A stretch of DNA of 64,000 bases from JAIROC01 sp031553535 (GTDB lineage: Bacteria; Bacteroidota; Bacteroidia; Bacteroidales; WCHB1-69). Every line of letters begins with the position of its first letter. Position 1 is the first letter of the stretch. Under the pieces are notes generated by a model. The model was given only the letters and a program-made list of their open reading frames with translations, had not been told where the DNA came from and did not search any database. The translations under genes and the position numbers were made by a program. The stretch covers positions 1 to 64,000 of the forward strand of contig JAVBLM010000043.1 in the NCBI GenBank assembly GCA_031553535.1, given 5' to 3'. This document shows, one piece after another, positions 17,146 through 25,876 of this stretch.

Positions 17146-17349
17146 GGACTTCCCGAATGCCTGTCCGGGATCGAAAACAGGCAGGTAAAGCATTTGAACT
17201 CTTTCAGGGGAATTTGAAAGACACATTCCGGCGTCCTGAAGTCGTTGCCGGTACATCCGGAATGCCTTTTATAATGGAAAATACGTTTGCCACGGAAAAG
17301 GAGAAATTAAAAATCAAGAATTAATGATTAATAATGAAATTTTTATAAT
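17146..17349. other. Tail of array 2, no gene
   Basis: Contains decayed hairpins such as GCCTGTCCGGGATC...AACAGGC and the block GCCGGTACATCCGGAATGCC, shared with the tail of array 1. AT-rich sequence follows. No gene is visible. Confidence 0.5.
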
Positions 17350-17600
17350 GAAGTTGTCGAAAGTTGACATGGGAGATGGTTTTGTTCCTCGGATGACGCT
17401 CTTAAGTAACATTTTACCGTCATCCTTTGCCTGAAGGAACGACGAAGTCCCCGAAAGCAAAAGCAGGTGAGAGCATCAAACGAAGCGAGATAGCCGAGCT
17501 TGTGAGCTCAAACGGAGTTAATCTCTGCCCCTTTTATTTCAACTTCAGACAACTTCTATTTAAATGCATCACGGTTTTTATTTTATGTTTTTATTTTTCT

Positions 17601-17608
17601 TATCTTTG
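17601..17608 (+). promoter_or_regulatory. -7 box TATCTTTG, bactofilin promoter
   Basis: TATCTTTG followed by CA lies 32 nt before the bactofilin ATG, an ideal fit and spacing for the Bacteroidota consensus. Confidence 0.7.
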
Positions 17609-17640
17609 CACTATAAAATTAGAATTTTAAACGTAACATA

Positions 17641-17997
17641 ATGGGAAAAAACACAGAATCAGAAGCACCATGTATTAACATTATCGGCCCGGGAACGGAA
17701 ATACAGGGTGATATAACAACTACCGGAGATATGCGTATTGATGGTAAACTAATCGGAAATTTTTCATCCAACCAAAAACTGGTTATTGGACCTTCCGGCA
17801 TCATTGAAGGAATTATAAAATGTAAAGATTGTGATATTTCCGGAAAAGTTATCGGCAATATACAGATTGCCGAACTATTGGTGTTAAAATCAACATCGGA
17901 TGTCAATGGAGATATTTCCACAAATAAAATTGTTATGGAATTAGATTCCCAATTTTCCGGTATCTGTAAAATGCATCAGAACTTACCAAAAGAATAA
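17641..17997 (+). CDS. Bactofilin, polymer-forming cytoskeletal protein
   Basis: 118 residues. Bactofilins form right-handed beta-helical filaments without nucleotides and scaffold cell-wall enzymes. The repeated short beta strands are visible: GPGTEIQGDITTTGDMRIDG, KLIGNFSSNQKLVIG, PSGIIEGIIKCKDCDISGKV and IGNIQIAELLVLKSTSDVNG. The length and lack of signal peptide suit a cytoplasmic bactofilin. First gene of a rightward run, followed after 106 bp by a small membrane protein. Confidence 0.93.
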   Translation: MGKNTESEAPCINIIGPGTEIQGDITTTGDMRIDGKLIGNFSSNQKLVIGPSGIIEGIIKCKDCDISGKVIGNIQIAELLVLKSTSDVNGDISTNKIVMELDSQFSGICKMHQNLPKE

Positions 17998-18103
17998 TAA
18001 GAATAAATTTCCGATTCAACTGAATTTTAATTTCGCTCTAAAAAGAGTAAGGATAAAGTCTATAACAAACAATTGATATTAAATCATATATAAGTGAACC
18101 TTT

Positions 18104-18559
18104 ATGTTTAAAAAAATATATTACAGGTATTTACAAGCATTATTAATATTCAGTATTATTATCACGATTGTATATATCATATTACGGTATCTCGTTCCCA
18201 ATATAGTATCTACTAATCTTCCTTTCTTAATCATCATTTTTGTACTTGTTACAGCCGTTACTCATTATATTATTACCCGTTCGGATATAGATCGTATAGA
18301 GCATAAACCGAATCCTGAATTGAATAAAGAAGAACAAATGAAAGAAATAACGGCCATTGAGCGAAGATTTATCTCACGATACATGCTTATTACTACTATA
18401 AAGTTATTATCGTTCCTGATATTGCTGGCAGTATATGCATATTTCAACAGAGGAGATGCCATTCGTTTTCTATTGAATTTCATGGCAATATATTTATTAT
18501 ATAGTGTTTTTGAAATTGCATATCTCAAAAAACCGGTTGTAGGAAAAAATAACAAATAG
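18104..18559 (+). CDS. Small integral membrane protein of unknown function
   Basis: 151 residues with about four predicted transmembrane helices (roughly 10-32, 38-58, 88-112 and 118-138) separated by a charged cytoplasmic-looking loop (about 60-88, DIDRIEHKPNPELNKEEQ). I recall similar proteins following bactofilin in Bacteroidales, sometimes just before ATP synthase genes, but no atp gene is present here. No catalytic motif is visible. It starts 106 bp after bactofilin and ends 25 bp before the aminotransferase. Confidence 0.7.
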   Translation: MFKKIYYRYLQALLIFSIIITIVYIILRYLVPNIVSTNLPFLIIIFVLVTAVTHYIITRSDIDRIEHKPNPELNKEEQMKEITAIERRFISRYMLITTIKLLSFLILLAVYAYFNRGDAIRFLLNFMAIYLLYSVFEIAYLKKPVVGKNNK

Positions 18560-18584
18560 AATAAATTAAAAACATAAATAATCT

Positions 18585-19784
18585 ATGCCAAGAATATCGC
18601 ACAAGGGAGAAACGATGCCTTCTTCTCCGATTCGAAAATTAGTTCCGTACTCGGACGCAGCAAAACAAAGAGGAATTAAAGTATATCATCTTAATATCGG
18701 GCAACCGGATATTGAAACGCCTCAGGATGCTATAAAAAAATTACAGCATACCGATATTAAGGTTCTGGAATATTCTCATTCCGCCGGAATGCTTTCATTC
18801 CGTAAAAAACTGGTAGAATATTACAAACGCTTCGATATTGATGTTACTCCCGATCAAATGATTGTTACATGCGGCGGATCGGAAGCAATCCTGTTTGCCT
18901 TTAACAGTTGTCTGGATGCAGGTGACGAAGTGATCATTCCCGAACCGTTTTATGCCAACTACAACGGATTCGCCGTAACGTCAGGAGTAACCGTGAAACC
19001 GATTGTTTCAACAATCGACACCGGCTTTGCCCTTCCTTCGATTGAGGAGTTTGAGAAAGTTATCACTCCGAAAACAAAAGCCATTATGATTTGCAATCCT
19101 AACAACCCTACCGGTTACCTTTATTCTAAAGAAGAGCTGGAAACGTTGGCCAAGATTGTAAAGAAATACGATCTATTCCTTTTCTCCGATGAAGTATACC
19201 GTGAGTTTGCCTACGACAATGCACAGGTATATTCCGTTATGCAATTAAAAGACATAGAGCAAAACATTGTTTTACTGGATTCCGTTTCCAAACGATACAG
19301 TGCATGTGGAGCACGGATAGGTATGTTTATTACAAAGAATAAAGAGGTATACAACACGGCAATGAAATTTGCCCAGGCTCGTCTCAGCCCTCCTAGTTTC
19401 GGCCAGATATTTTCCGAAGCGGCGATTGATACGCCGGAATCTTATTTCGATGCTGTATTAAAGGAATATATTGCCCGGAGAAATGTTGTTGTGGAATCTA
19501 TCAATAAAATGCCGGGATGCTTCTGCCCTGTTCCTAAAGGTGCTTTTTATGCAGTAGCCCGTCTTCCTATTGACGATTCCGACAGATTCTGTCAATGGTT
19601 ATTGGAAGATTTCAACTATAACGGAGAAACAGTTATGTTTGCGCCGGCTACCGGCTTTTATTCCGAAAAAGGCAAAGGAAAGGATGAAGTTCGCATCAGC
19701 TATTGCTTGAATGTTAACGACATGAAAGCTTCTATGAAGTGCCTGGAAGAAGCTCTTAAAGTATATCCCGGAATTGTAAAATAA
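18585..19784 (+). CDS. Pyridoxal-phosphate aminotransferase, class I/II (aspartate aminotransferase-like)
   Basis: 399 residues. The fold-type I PLP enzyme motifs are present: substrate loop LNIGQPDIETP, the CNPNNPTGYLYS loop, SDEVYREF, and the PLP-binding Lys236 in DSVSKRYSACGARIG. The Lys-context differs from the classical AspC-type NGVAKGFAMTGWRIG found in the second aminotransferase of this window, so the two are distant paralogues. The amino-acid substrate cannot be fixed. It lies 25 bp after the small membrane protein and is followed by a strong terminator. Confidence 0.88.
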   Translation: MPRISHKGETMPSSPIRKLVPYSDAAKQRGIKVYHLNIGQPDIETPQDAIKKLQHTDIKVLEYSHSAGMLSFRKKLVEYYKRFDIDVTPDQMIVTCGGSEAILFAFNSCLDAGDEVIIPEPFYANYNGFAVTSGVTVKPIVSTIDTGFALPSIEEFEKVITPKTKAIMICNPNNPTGYLYSKEELETLAKIVKKYDLFLFSDEVYREFAYDNAQVYSVMQLKDIEQNIVLLDSVSKRYSACGARIGMFITKNKEVYNTAMKFAQARLSPPSFGQIFSEAAIDTPESYFDAVLKEYIARRNVVVESINKMPGCFCPVPKGAFYAVARLPIDDSDRFCQWLLEDFNYNGETVMFAPATGFYSEKGKGKDEVRISYCLNVNDMKASMKCLEEALKVYPGIVK

Positions 19785-19801
19785 ATTCCACACCAAATAA
19801 A

Positions 19802-19835
19802 GGGGGTTGTTTATTCAGATAAGCAACCCCTTTTG
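19802..19835 (+). terminator. Rho-independent terminator after the aminotransferase
   Basis: GGGGTTGTTTAT (19,803-19,814) pairs with ATAAGCAACCCC (19,819-19,830) with one G-U pair, a 4-nt loop and a following TTTTG. It separates the bactofilin run from gldF. Confidence 0.8.
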
Positions 19836-19892
19836 TTAATTATTATGAGTTATTGAATTTATTATAAACAACAAATATATTCCAAAAAACAG

Positions 19893-19900
19893 TATCTTTG
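19893..19900 (+). promoter_or_regulatory. -7 box TATCTTTG, gldF promoter
   Basis: TATCTTTG followed by TA lies 60 nt before the chosen gldF ATG. Its position also argues against the upstream start at 19,898. Confidence 0.6.
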
Positions 19901-19960
19901 TACTTCTTTCTGAAATGTATTTGTATTTATTCGAATCATGCGATATCAAACAGTTATAAC

Positions 19961-20692
19961 ATGTACAGCTTATTTGTTAAAGAAATAAAAGTATTTTTGA
20001 ATTCATTAATCGGTTATTTCGTTATAGGAGTATTTCTAACTCTTACGGGATTATTTTTATGGGTCTTTCCCATGTCTTATAATGTTTTAGATAGAGGGTT
20101 TGCTGATGTAAACGGACTGTTTGCGCTCGCACCCATTGTTTTTCTTTTGTTGATCCCTGCTATCACCATGAGATCCTTTGCCGAAGAAAAACGCGTCGGT
20201 ACCATAGAGTTATTATTGACAATGCCTTTGTCCGATACGCAGATTGTATTGGCAAAATACTTTGCGAGTGTCGTGTTGTTGCTTGTCTCTATATTACCTA
20301 CCTTTATTTATTTTATATCCATTTACTTCTTGGGATACCCCAAAGGGAATATTGATTTTGGTGCAATGTGGGGTTCTTATTTGGGCCTGGTATTTCTAGG
20401 AGGAACATTTACGGCAATCGGAATACTTTGCTCGTTATTGACAGACAGTCAGATTGTATCATTTATCCTGTCTGTGTTAATATCATTCATCATGTGGCTG
20501 GGATTCGATTTTATTTATTCATTCGATATATTCGGCTCATTCGGACAAATTATTAAATGGTTTGGAATAGACCACCATTATGCATCCATCAGCCGGGGAG
20601 TTATTGATACAAGAGATATATTGTATTTTCTCAGTGTAATAACGCTGTTTTTATGGTTGTCCCGTTTACAGTTACAAAGTAGAAAATGGTAA
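19961..20692 (+). CDS. gldF: Gliding-motility-type ABC transporter permease GldF
   Basis: 243 residues from ATG 19,961; a longer frame begins inside the promoter and is rejected. About six transmembrane helices and the ABC-2 permease motif RSFAEEKRVGTIELLLTMPLSD are visible. With GldA and GldG it forms an ABC transporter needed for gliding in flavobacteria, but the genes are widespread in non-gliding Bacteroidales, where the cargo is unknown. gldG follows 19 bp downstream; gldA is not in this window. Confidence 0.88.
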   Translation: MYSLFVKEIKVFLNSLIGYFVIGVFLTLTGLFLWVFPMSYNVLDRGFADVNGLFALAPIVFLLLIPAITMRSFAEEKRVGTIELLLTMPLSDTQIVLAKYFASVVLLLVSILPTFIYFISIYFLGYPKGNIDFGAMWGSYLGLVFLGGTFTAIGILCSLLTDSQIVSFILSVLISFIMWLGFDFIYSFDIFGSFGQIIKWFGIDHHYASISRGVIDTRDILYFLSVITLFLWLSRLQLQSRKW

Positions 20693-20711
20693 TCCTAATA
20701 AAATATTGCTC

Positions 20712-22460
20712 ATGAAAGATCCAAAAGTAAAAAATATAAAACGGGAACACCTTCTTCGATTCGGCAGTGTTATTTTACTTATTGTTGCCCTTAACATTAT
20801 ATCGGCATTTCTTTTTAAACGTTTCGACCTTACCACTGAAAAGAGGTATACACTGTCGAAATCGACAAAAGATATGCTAACCCATCTGGACGATATTATA
20901 TATATAAAGGTATACTTAGACGGAAAAGGCCTTCCACCCGACTATGCGGAACTGGCTACTAAAACACGGGAATTTCTCGATGAATTGCGTGCTTATTCCG
21001 ATCAGATTGAATATGATTTTATCGATCCGACCAAAGGCAGGGAGCCTCAGGAAATGAATGCCATTTATGGCGAATTATATAAAAAAGGTCTTACTCCTCA
21101 AGCCATACAGTCAATGGGAGTTGAAGGGGTTAATACTCGTTATGTTGTTCCAGGAGCTATAATAACGTATCGTCAACGGGAAATCCCGGTGCAATTGCTC
21201 GACTCTGACGACGGATTATTACATGAACGGGATGATATCGTCAAATATTCTATTGAAAAATTGGAATATAATATAGGTAATGCTATCCGAAGAATGACAG
21301 ACCAACAACGTGCAAAAGTTGGCTTCTTAAGAGGACATGGAGAATTAACCAATCTTGAAGTATTGAGAGCAGCTTTTGCTATTGCTAATTTTTATACGGT
21401 TGATTCCGTTGTATTAAACAACGAAAGAAGCAATATTTTCAATCTTGAGATGACCGATTCTTTGTCGAAAGATTATAAGATAAAAGACAATAAGTATGAT
21501 TTGCTTATCATTGCCAAGCCGACAAAACCATTTGGAAATTACGAAAAGTACCTGCTTGATCAATTCGTAATGAGAGGAGGACGCCTGTTATGGTATGTGG
21601 ATCCTGTTTCTGCTGAAATGGACAGTTTAAATACCCACATGGAAATAGCATGCTTTGGCAAGGATTTAAATCTGGAGGATATGTTCTTTCGCTATGGTGT
21701 ACGAATGAACACGAATCTTCTACAGGATTTAAATGCACTGACGATTCCAATTAACAGCAATAATGTTGCAGGTCAGCCACAATTTACACATATTCCGTGG
21801 TATTATTTTCCTATCATTACTCCATATATCGACCACCCCATTGTTAAAAACTTAAATGTACTACGCACCGAGTTCGTTAGTTCCATGGATACAATCGGAG
21901 CCAAAGGCGACCTTAAAAAAACAATTTTACTAACAACTTCTGCTACGACTAAAATTGTGAATACTCCGGCCATTGTAAGTCTTCAGACCCTTAAACGCAG
22001 GGCTGATATGAAAGAGTTTAATAAACGTCACCTTCCTATCAGCATACTGGTTGAAGGAGAATTTACCTCCTTATTTTCAGATTTGGAAGGAACCGATATT
22101 GCCCAGTTAGGTGTTATTAATAAAAGTAATCCTACTAAAATGATATTTGTTTCCGACGGAGATATGATTAAAAATCAGATAGGGAAAGATAATTTCGCAT
22201 TTCCTCTTGGATTTGATCGATACACAAATATGTTTTTCGGTAATAAAAACTTTTTGCTCAATGCGGTAAATTACCTTTGCGATGATCAGGACATCCTACA
22301 GGTTCGTTCAAAAGACTTCAAGATGAGATTACTGGATAAGAATAAAATTTTGAAAGAAAAAACAGTATGGCAAACACTTAATCTAGCACTGCCTCTATTG
22401 GTCATTGTTATCTTAGGTATTGTATTTGTCAGTATACGGAAATTTAAATATGCAAAATAA
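20712..22460 (+). CDS. gldG: Gliding-motility-type ABC transporter auxiliary protein GldG
   Basis: 582 residues from ATG 20,712 (a TTG six bases upstream is less likely). An N-terminal helix (about 17-37) and a C-terminal helix (about 555-575) flank a large periplasmic region, the usual layout for GldG-type ABC-associated proteins. Typical stretches are RFDLTTEKRYTLSKST, VGFLRGHGE and GGRLLWYVDPV. It is cotranscribed with gldF and followed by a DUF4340 protein, the standard Bacteroidales order. Gliding itself should not be inferred. Confidence 0.88.
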   Translation: MKDPKVKNIKREHLLRFGSVILLIVALNIISAFLFKRFDLTTEKRYTLSKSTKDMLTHLDDIIYIKVYLDGKGLPPDYAELATKTREFLDELRAYSDQIEYDFIDPTKGREPQEMNAIYGELYKKGLTPQAIQSMGVEGVNTRYVVPGAIITYRQREIPVQLLDSDDGLLHERDDIVKYSIEKLEYNIGNAIRRMTDQQRAKVGFLRGHGELTNLEVLRAAFAIANFYTVDSVVLNNERSNIFNLEMTDSLSKDYKIKDNKYDLLIIAKPTKPFGNYEKYLLDQFVMRGGRLLWYVDPVSAEMDSLNTHMEIACFGKDLNLEDMFFRYGVRMNTNLLQDLNALTIPINSNNVAGQPQFTHIPWYYFPIITPYIDHPIVKNLNVLRTEFVSSMDTIGAKGDLKKTILLTTSATTKIVNTPAIVSLQTLKRRADMKEFNKRHLPISILVEGEFTSLFSDLEGTDIAQLGVINKSNPTKMIFVSDGDMIKNQIGKDNFAFPLGFDRYTNMFFGNKNFLLNAVNYLCDDQDILQVRSKDFKMRLLDKNKILKEKTVWQTLNLALPLLVIVILGIVFVSIRKFKYAK

Positions 22461-22482
22461 CTTCAAAGAACACACAACCAAT

Positions 22483-23604
22483 ATGAGTAAAAAGACAAAA
22501 AACATTATCCTGATAGTTACTACAATAGCTATTGTAGCAATAGCAATAATTCTTATCTTAACCCGTAATTCAGGAACATTAAGTGCATCAGAAAAAGAAT
22601 TTGCAGTAAAAGATACCGCTGCAATAACAAAAATATTCCTTGCGGACAGTTATGAAGAGCAAACTTTGTTGGAACGTAAGGATGGCAAATGGGTTGTGAA
22701 TGGAAAATTCGAGATTGTTAATGATAATATAGAGGATTTACTCAACTGCATATATAACATTTCGGTAAAAGATATCGTTGCAAAATCGGCTCGTAATACA
22801 ATCAACAAGCGAATGGCATCCGGCGCCACAAAAGTAGAAATATATTATAACGACTATCGGATAAAGCTGGGCAAATTAAAGCTGTTTCAATATACAAACA
22901 AGAAAGTATATTATATCGGGCAATCGACAATGGATAATCTTGGAAATTACGCCATCATGGAAGGATCTTCTATTCCATGTATTGTTTATCTTCCCGGGTT
23001 CAGAGGATTTATCAGCCCGAAATATGCATCCGCCGAAGATGCTTGGCGTAGCCATAATATCGTTCATTTAAAAATGTCGAAGATCAAACAAATAAAGAGC
23101 GTAGACTTCATCAATAATGCAAATTCATTTAGCATCATACGTAGTGGAAACAGAAACTTTGACATTATACAAATACAAAGCAATCAAAGGCTCCCGCAAT
23201 ATGATACGCTACGTTTGTTGGATTTCTTGTCCGATTTTCGTGACCTGAATTATGAATCCATGGCAGTTGATTTAACAAAGGAAAAAAAAGAAAGTATCTT
23301 TGCTCGTAAGTTTAAAGAAGTTACCATAGAAGATACGGATGGGAAAGTTACATCAATCACGATGTTTTACCTTGACGATGGATCCGAAACAGATGAATAT
23401 GCTCATGAAATAGATTTCATGGAATCATACAACCGTGACAGATTTTATGCAGTTATTAATGGTGATGCAGAAGAGATTGTTCGTTGTCAGTATTTTGTAT
23501 TCGACCGTATTGTACAGCCAATTGAATTCTTTTTTATGGACAGTAAAATACGCCCCGTACCAAAAATATACGAATTAGACAGTGAAAATGAACGGGTTCA
23601 ATAA
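22483..23604 (+). CDS. DUF4340 domain membrane-anchored protein
   Basis: About 373 residues from the ATG at 22,483 (MSKKTKNIIL); an ATG at 22,450 would overlap gldG and is possible. An N-terminal anchor (about 6-26) is followed by an extracytoplasmic region with repeated DUF4340-like blocks, such as FAVKDTAAITKIFL...LLERKDGKWVVN. Proteins of this kind are encoded next to gldG in many Bacteroidota and probably belong to the same ABC complex. No catalytic motif is visible. It ends 57 bp before tRNA-Cys. Confidence 0.8.
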   Translation: MSKKTKNIILIVTTIAIVAIAIILILTRNSGTLSASEKEFAVKDTAAITKIFLADSYEEQTLLERKDGKWVVNGKFEIVNDNIEDLLNCIYNISVKDIVAKSARNTINKRMASGATKVEIYYNDYRIKLGKLKLFQYTNKKVYYIGQSTMDNLGNYAIMEGSSIPCIVYLPGFRGFISPKYASAEDAWRSHNIVHLKMSKIKQIKSVDFINNANSFSIIRSGNRNFDIIQIQSNQRLPQYDTLRLLDFLSDFRDLNYESMAVDLTKEKKESIFARKFKEVTIEDTDGKVTSITMFYLDDGSETDEYAHEIDFMESYNRDRFYAVINGDAEEIVRCQYFVFDRIVQPIEFFFMDSKIRPVPKIYELDSENERVQ

Positions 23605-23641
23605 AATTTCGTCATTTTAAAAATACGTATCGTTTTTTTTG

Positions 23642-23649
23642 TACCTTTG
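23642..23649 (+). promoter_or_regulatory. -7 box TACCTTTG, tRNA-Cys promoter
   Basis: TACCTTTG followed by C ends 12 nt before the mature tRNA 5' end, which independently supports the consensus used throughout this window. Confidence 0.75.
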
Positions 23650-23661
23650 CACCACGAAAAT

Positions 23662-23732
23662 GGTACCATGGCCGAGGGGCTAGGCAGAGGTCTGCAAAAC
23701 CTTGTACGGCGGTTCGAATCCGTCTGGTACCT
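23662..23732 (+). tRNA. tRNA-Cys (anticodon GCA)
   Basis: 71 nt. The acceptor stem is GGTACCA (23,662-23,668) with TGGTACC (23,725-23,731) and discriminator T. The anticodon loop CTGCAAA carries GCA. The T arm GGCGG-TTCGAAT-CCGTC pairs with one G-U. CCA is not encoded, as is common in this phylum. A promoter box lies just upstream and a terminator follows immediately. Confidence 0.97.
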
Positions 23733-23759
23733 CAAACAACCGCAGTTGCGGTTGTTTTT
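23733..23759 (+). terminator. Terminator of tRNA-Cys
   Basis: AAACAACCGCA and TGCGGTTGTTT form a tight 11-bp inverted repeat ending in TTTTTG directly after the tRNA. The two bases between the arms mean the tip of the hairpin must open. Confidence 0.75.
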
Positions 23760-23787
23760 GTTTATTATTAATCAAATTTAAAAGTTC

Positions 23788-25818
23788 ATGACAAAAAGAA
23801 TCACCAACAGAAAGCATGACTTTTGTTTTAGCCGATGGACACGTTCTTCGTATGCCATATTCAACAGCTTGCACAAAGTCGTAAAAATGGGTGTTTTATC
23901 CAGTTCATGCAGCTTCTTAAGTTTGTGTTCACAATCATTATCAGCCCAAAACGCCACAAATGGAGACACATTAGGCGGCAGGGAAATCGTACTGAAAGAG
24001 GTGGTAATCGGAGACAGTAAAACTTCTGTTTTTATTGCTCCGCAACAAATCACATCCGTAATCAGTCGTAGTGAAATAGAGCGAGCAGGCGTCGAAACGT
24101 TACAAGATCTGCTTCTCTATGTTCAAGGCGTTGATTTACGTACGAGAGGCAACAATGGAATACAAGCAGATGTAAGCTTACGTGGAGGCACCTTCGATCA
24201 GACAATGGTCTTGTTAAACGGAATTAATCTTACCGACCCGCAAACAGGACATTTTTCCCTAAACATTCCAATTTATACCGATGCTATTGAGCGGATAGAA
24301 GTATTGGAAGGTCCCGGAAGTATGGCGTATAATACAGTTGCCTTTTCCGGATGTATCAACATTATTACCCGGACACCGGATGAAAATATTTTTGACTTAT
24401 CACTTTGTGCCGGTATGTTCGGAACTATTCATGCGACTATTAATAGCCTTTTCCGTATTAAAAAATTCCATTTTACTATAGGAGGCAATATCAATCGCAG
24501 TGAAGGTTTCATTAAGAATACAGACTTCTTACATGGGAATCTATTCTTTCGTATGCTATACAAAGATACAAAAAAGGGCATCTTTGATCTCCAGGGAGGA
24601 TTTCAGGAAAAAGAATACGGAGCTAACTCATTTTATTCTGCAAAATATAAAGAACAGTATGAGCATATCCGTGTGTTTTTTGCAAGTGCAAATTATAACC
24701 TGATGATCAATCGTTGGAGGATAGGTGCTAATGCATATTTTCGAGGACATTATGATCAATTCAAGTTATTCAGGCATGAAGCCCCTAGCTGGTATACCGG
24801 ACATAATTACCATGAAACAATGCTTGGAGGAATTAATTTTCAAACAGCATATAACTACGGATGGGGAAATACCGCTATAGGAATAGATTTTAAAGCAGAA
24901 AACTTACTCAGTAATAATTTGGGCGCCTTACTTCCCCACCCTGTTCCCGTTTTCACTAAAAACGATTCCATATTTTATGATAAAGGAAAGAACCGGGAAC
25001 ATATAGGATTTCAGATCCAACAAAATTTTAATCGAAGAAACTTTAAAACTTCCATTGGGATAAGAGGAAACTGGTGTCAAGACTATGGATTTAACTGGAA
25101 TATCGGAACAAACGGTATTCTATTTTTACCCCGGAAACTTGAAATCAATTATTTTATTCAAAGTGTATATCGTTTACCAACGTTTACCGATTTATACTAT
25201 ACAAGTGTTGCCCAAACAGGGAACCCAGATTTACAACCGGAACAAGCTATCGTTGCTGAAATAGGGGCGGTTTGGAAACCGGAACGATGGCAAATAGGCT
25301 TAACCGCATTCTATCGATATGGTTTTCAAATTATCGATTGGGTTCGTCTGTCATTAGAAGAAAACTGGTTTTGCAAAAACATGACTCATGTTCAAGCGAC
25401 AGGAATGGATATTTCCATCAGATTTATTCCTAAAAAAGGGTATTTATCTCTGATCGGAATCCAATATAACTATTTGTATGTCGCAAAAAACAGCCAGGGT
25501 TATCTTTCTTTATATGCAACGGATTATCTTCGTAATCAGATAAAATTAAATATACATCATAAGATATATTGGAAAATATACGCTAATTGGCAATTCAACT
25601 TTCAAGATAGAACAGGAACTTATCTGGATTTTGAAACCAATACAGAGAAAAGATATATGCCGTATTTGCTATGCAATGTAAAAATAAGTATGTTGTTGAG
25701 CAAAGTTCAAGTATTTGTAGAAGCATCTAATTTATTCAATACAACCTATTTTGACCTGGGAAACATTCCTCAACCGGGAATCTGGATCAAAGGTGGAATA
25801 TCTTTGAATATTTTATAG
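23788..25818 (+). CDS. TonB-dependent outer membrane receptor (BtuB-like)
   Basis: 676 residues. A plug domain (about 65-190) contains the PQQITSVISRSEIERAGVETLQDLL block and LRGGTFDQTMVLLNGINLTDPQTGHFS, followed by a beta-barrel ending in an aromatic-type C-terminus. The long N-terminal leader, FSRWTRSSYAIFNSLHKVVK before the hydrophobic core and SLSAQ, matches a conserved leader I recall for this receptor group in Bacteroidales, so the start at 23,788 is kept over the ATG at 23,887. There is no carboxypeptidase-like N-terminal domain and no SusD partner, which suggests a vitamin or metal-chelate substrate rather than a glycan. Substrate is not determinable. Confidence 0.88.
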   Translation: MTKRITNRKHDFCFSRWTRSSYAIFNSLHKVVKMGVLSSSCSFLSLCSQSLSAQNATNGDTLGGREIVLKEVVIGDSKTSVFIAPQQITSVISRSEIERAGVETLQDLLLYVQGVDLRTRGNNGIQADVSLRGGTFDQTMVLLNGINLTDPQTGHFSLNIPIYTDAIERIEVLEGPGSMAYNTVAFSGCINIITRTPDENIFDLSLCAGMFGTIHATINSLFRIKKFHFTIGGNINRSEGFIKNTDFLHGNLFFRMLYKDTKKGIFDLQGGFQEKEYGANSFYSAKYKEQYEHIRVFFASANYNLMINRWRIGANAYFRGHYDQFKLFRHEAPSWYTGHNYHETMLGGINFQTAYNYGWGNTAIGIDFKAENLLSNNLGALLPHPVPVFTKNDSIFYDKGKNREHIGFQIQQNFNRRNFKTSIGIRGNWCQDYGFNWNIGTNGILFLPRKLEINYFIQSVYRLPTFTDLYYTSVAQTGNPDLQPEQAIVAEIGAVWKPERWQIGLTAFYRYGFQIIDWVRLSLEENWFCKNMTHVQATGMDISIRFIPKKGYLSLIGIQYNYLYVAKNSQGYLSLYATDYLRNQIKLNIHHKIYWKIYANWQFNFQDRTGTYLDFETNTEKRYMPYLLCNVKISMLLSKVQVFVEASNLFNTTYFDLGNIPQPGIWIKGGISLNIL

Positions 25819-25828
25819 TTATTATTAT

Positions 25829-25868
25829 GAAGTTATGCAAGGTAACTTTATTTACCTTGCATAACTTC
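25829..25868. terminator. Bidirectional hairpin derived from the GAAGTTACGCAAG repeat family
   Basis: GAAGTTATGCAAGGTAA (25,829-25,845) and TTACCTTGCATAACTTC (25,852-25,868) form a perfect 17-bp stem with a 6-nt loop. It sits in the 58-bp gap between two convergent genes. The outer arms match the ends of the MITE-like elements at 5.1 and 28.2 kb with one change, so it looks like a collapsed element. T-tracts are weak, so efficiency is uncertain. Confidence 0.6.
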
Positions 25869-25876
25869 TATAAATA

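Larger units (their letters stand above)
16725..17556. mobile_element. Composite element bounded by GAAGTTGTCAAAAGTT-type ends, enclosing array 2
   Basis: A left-type end GAACTTGTCAAAAGTTGA lies at 16,725-16,742, a second left-type end GAAGTTGTCGAAAGTTGA at 17,350-17,367, and a right-type end AACTTCAGACAACTTC at 17,541-17,556. The inner 17,350-17,556 block is a 207-bp inverted-repeat element whose interior resembles parts of the 4.8-kb and 27.6-kb loci. Array 2 lies between the first left end and this block. There is no coding capacity. Whether the outer pair ever moved as a unit is not established. Confidence 0.5.

Noticed and set aside
23680..23874. Leftward open frame over tRNA-Cys
   Set aside because: It is the complement of the tRNA and of the start of the TonB receptor gene.
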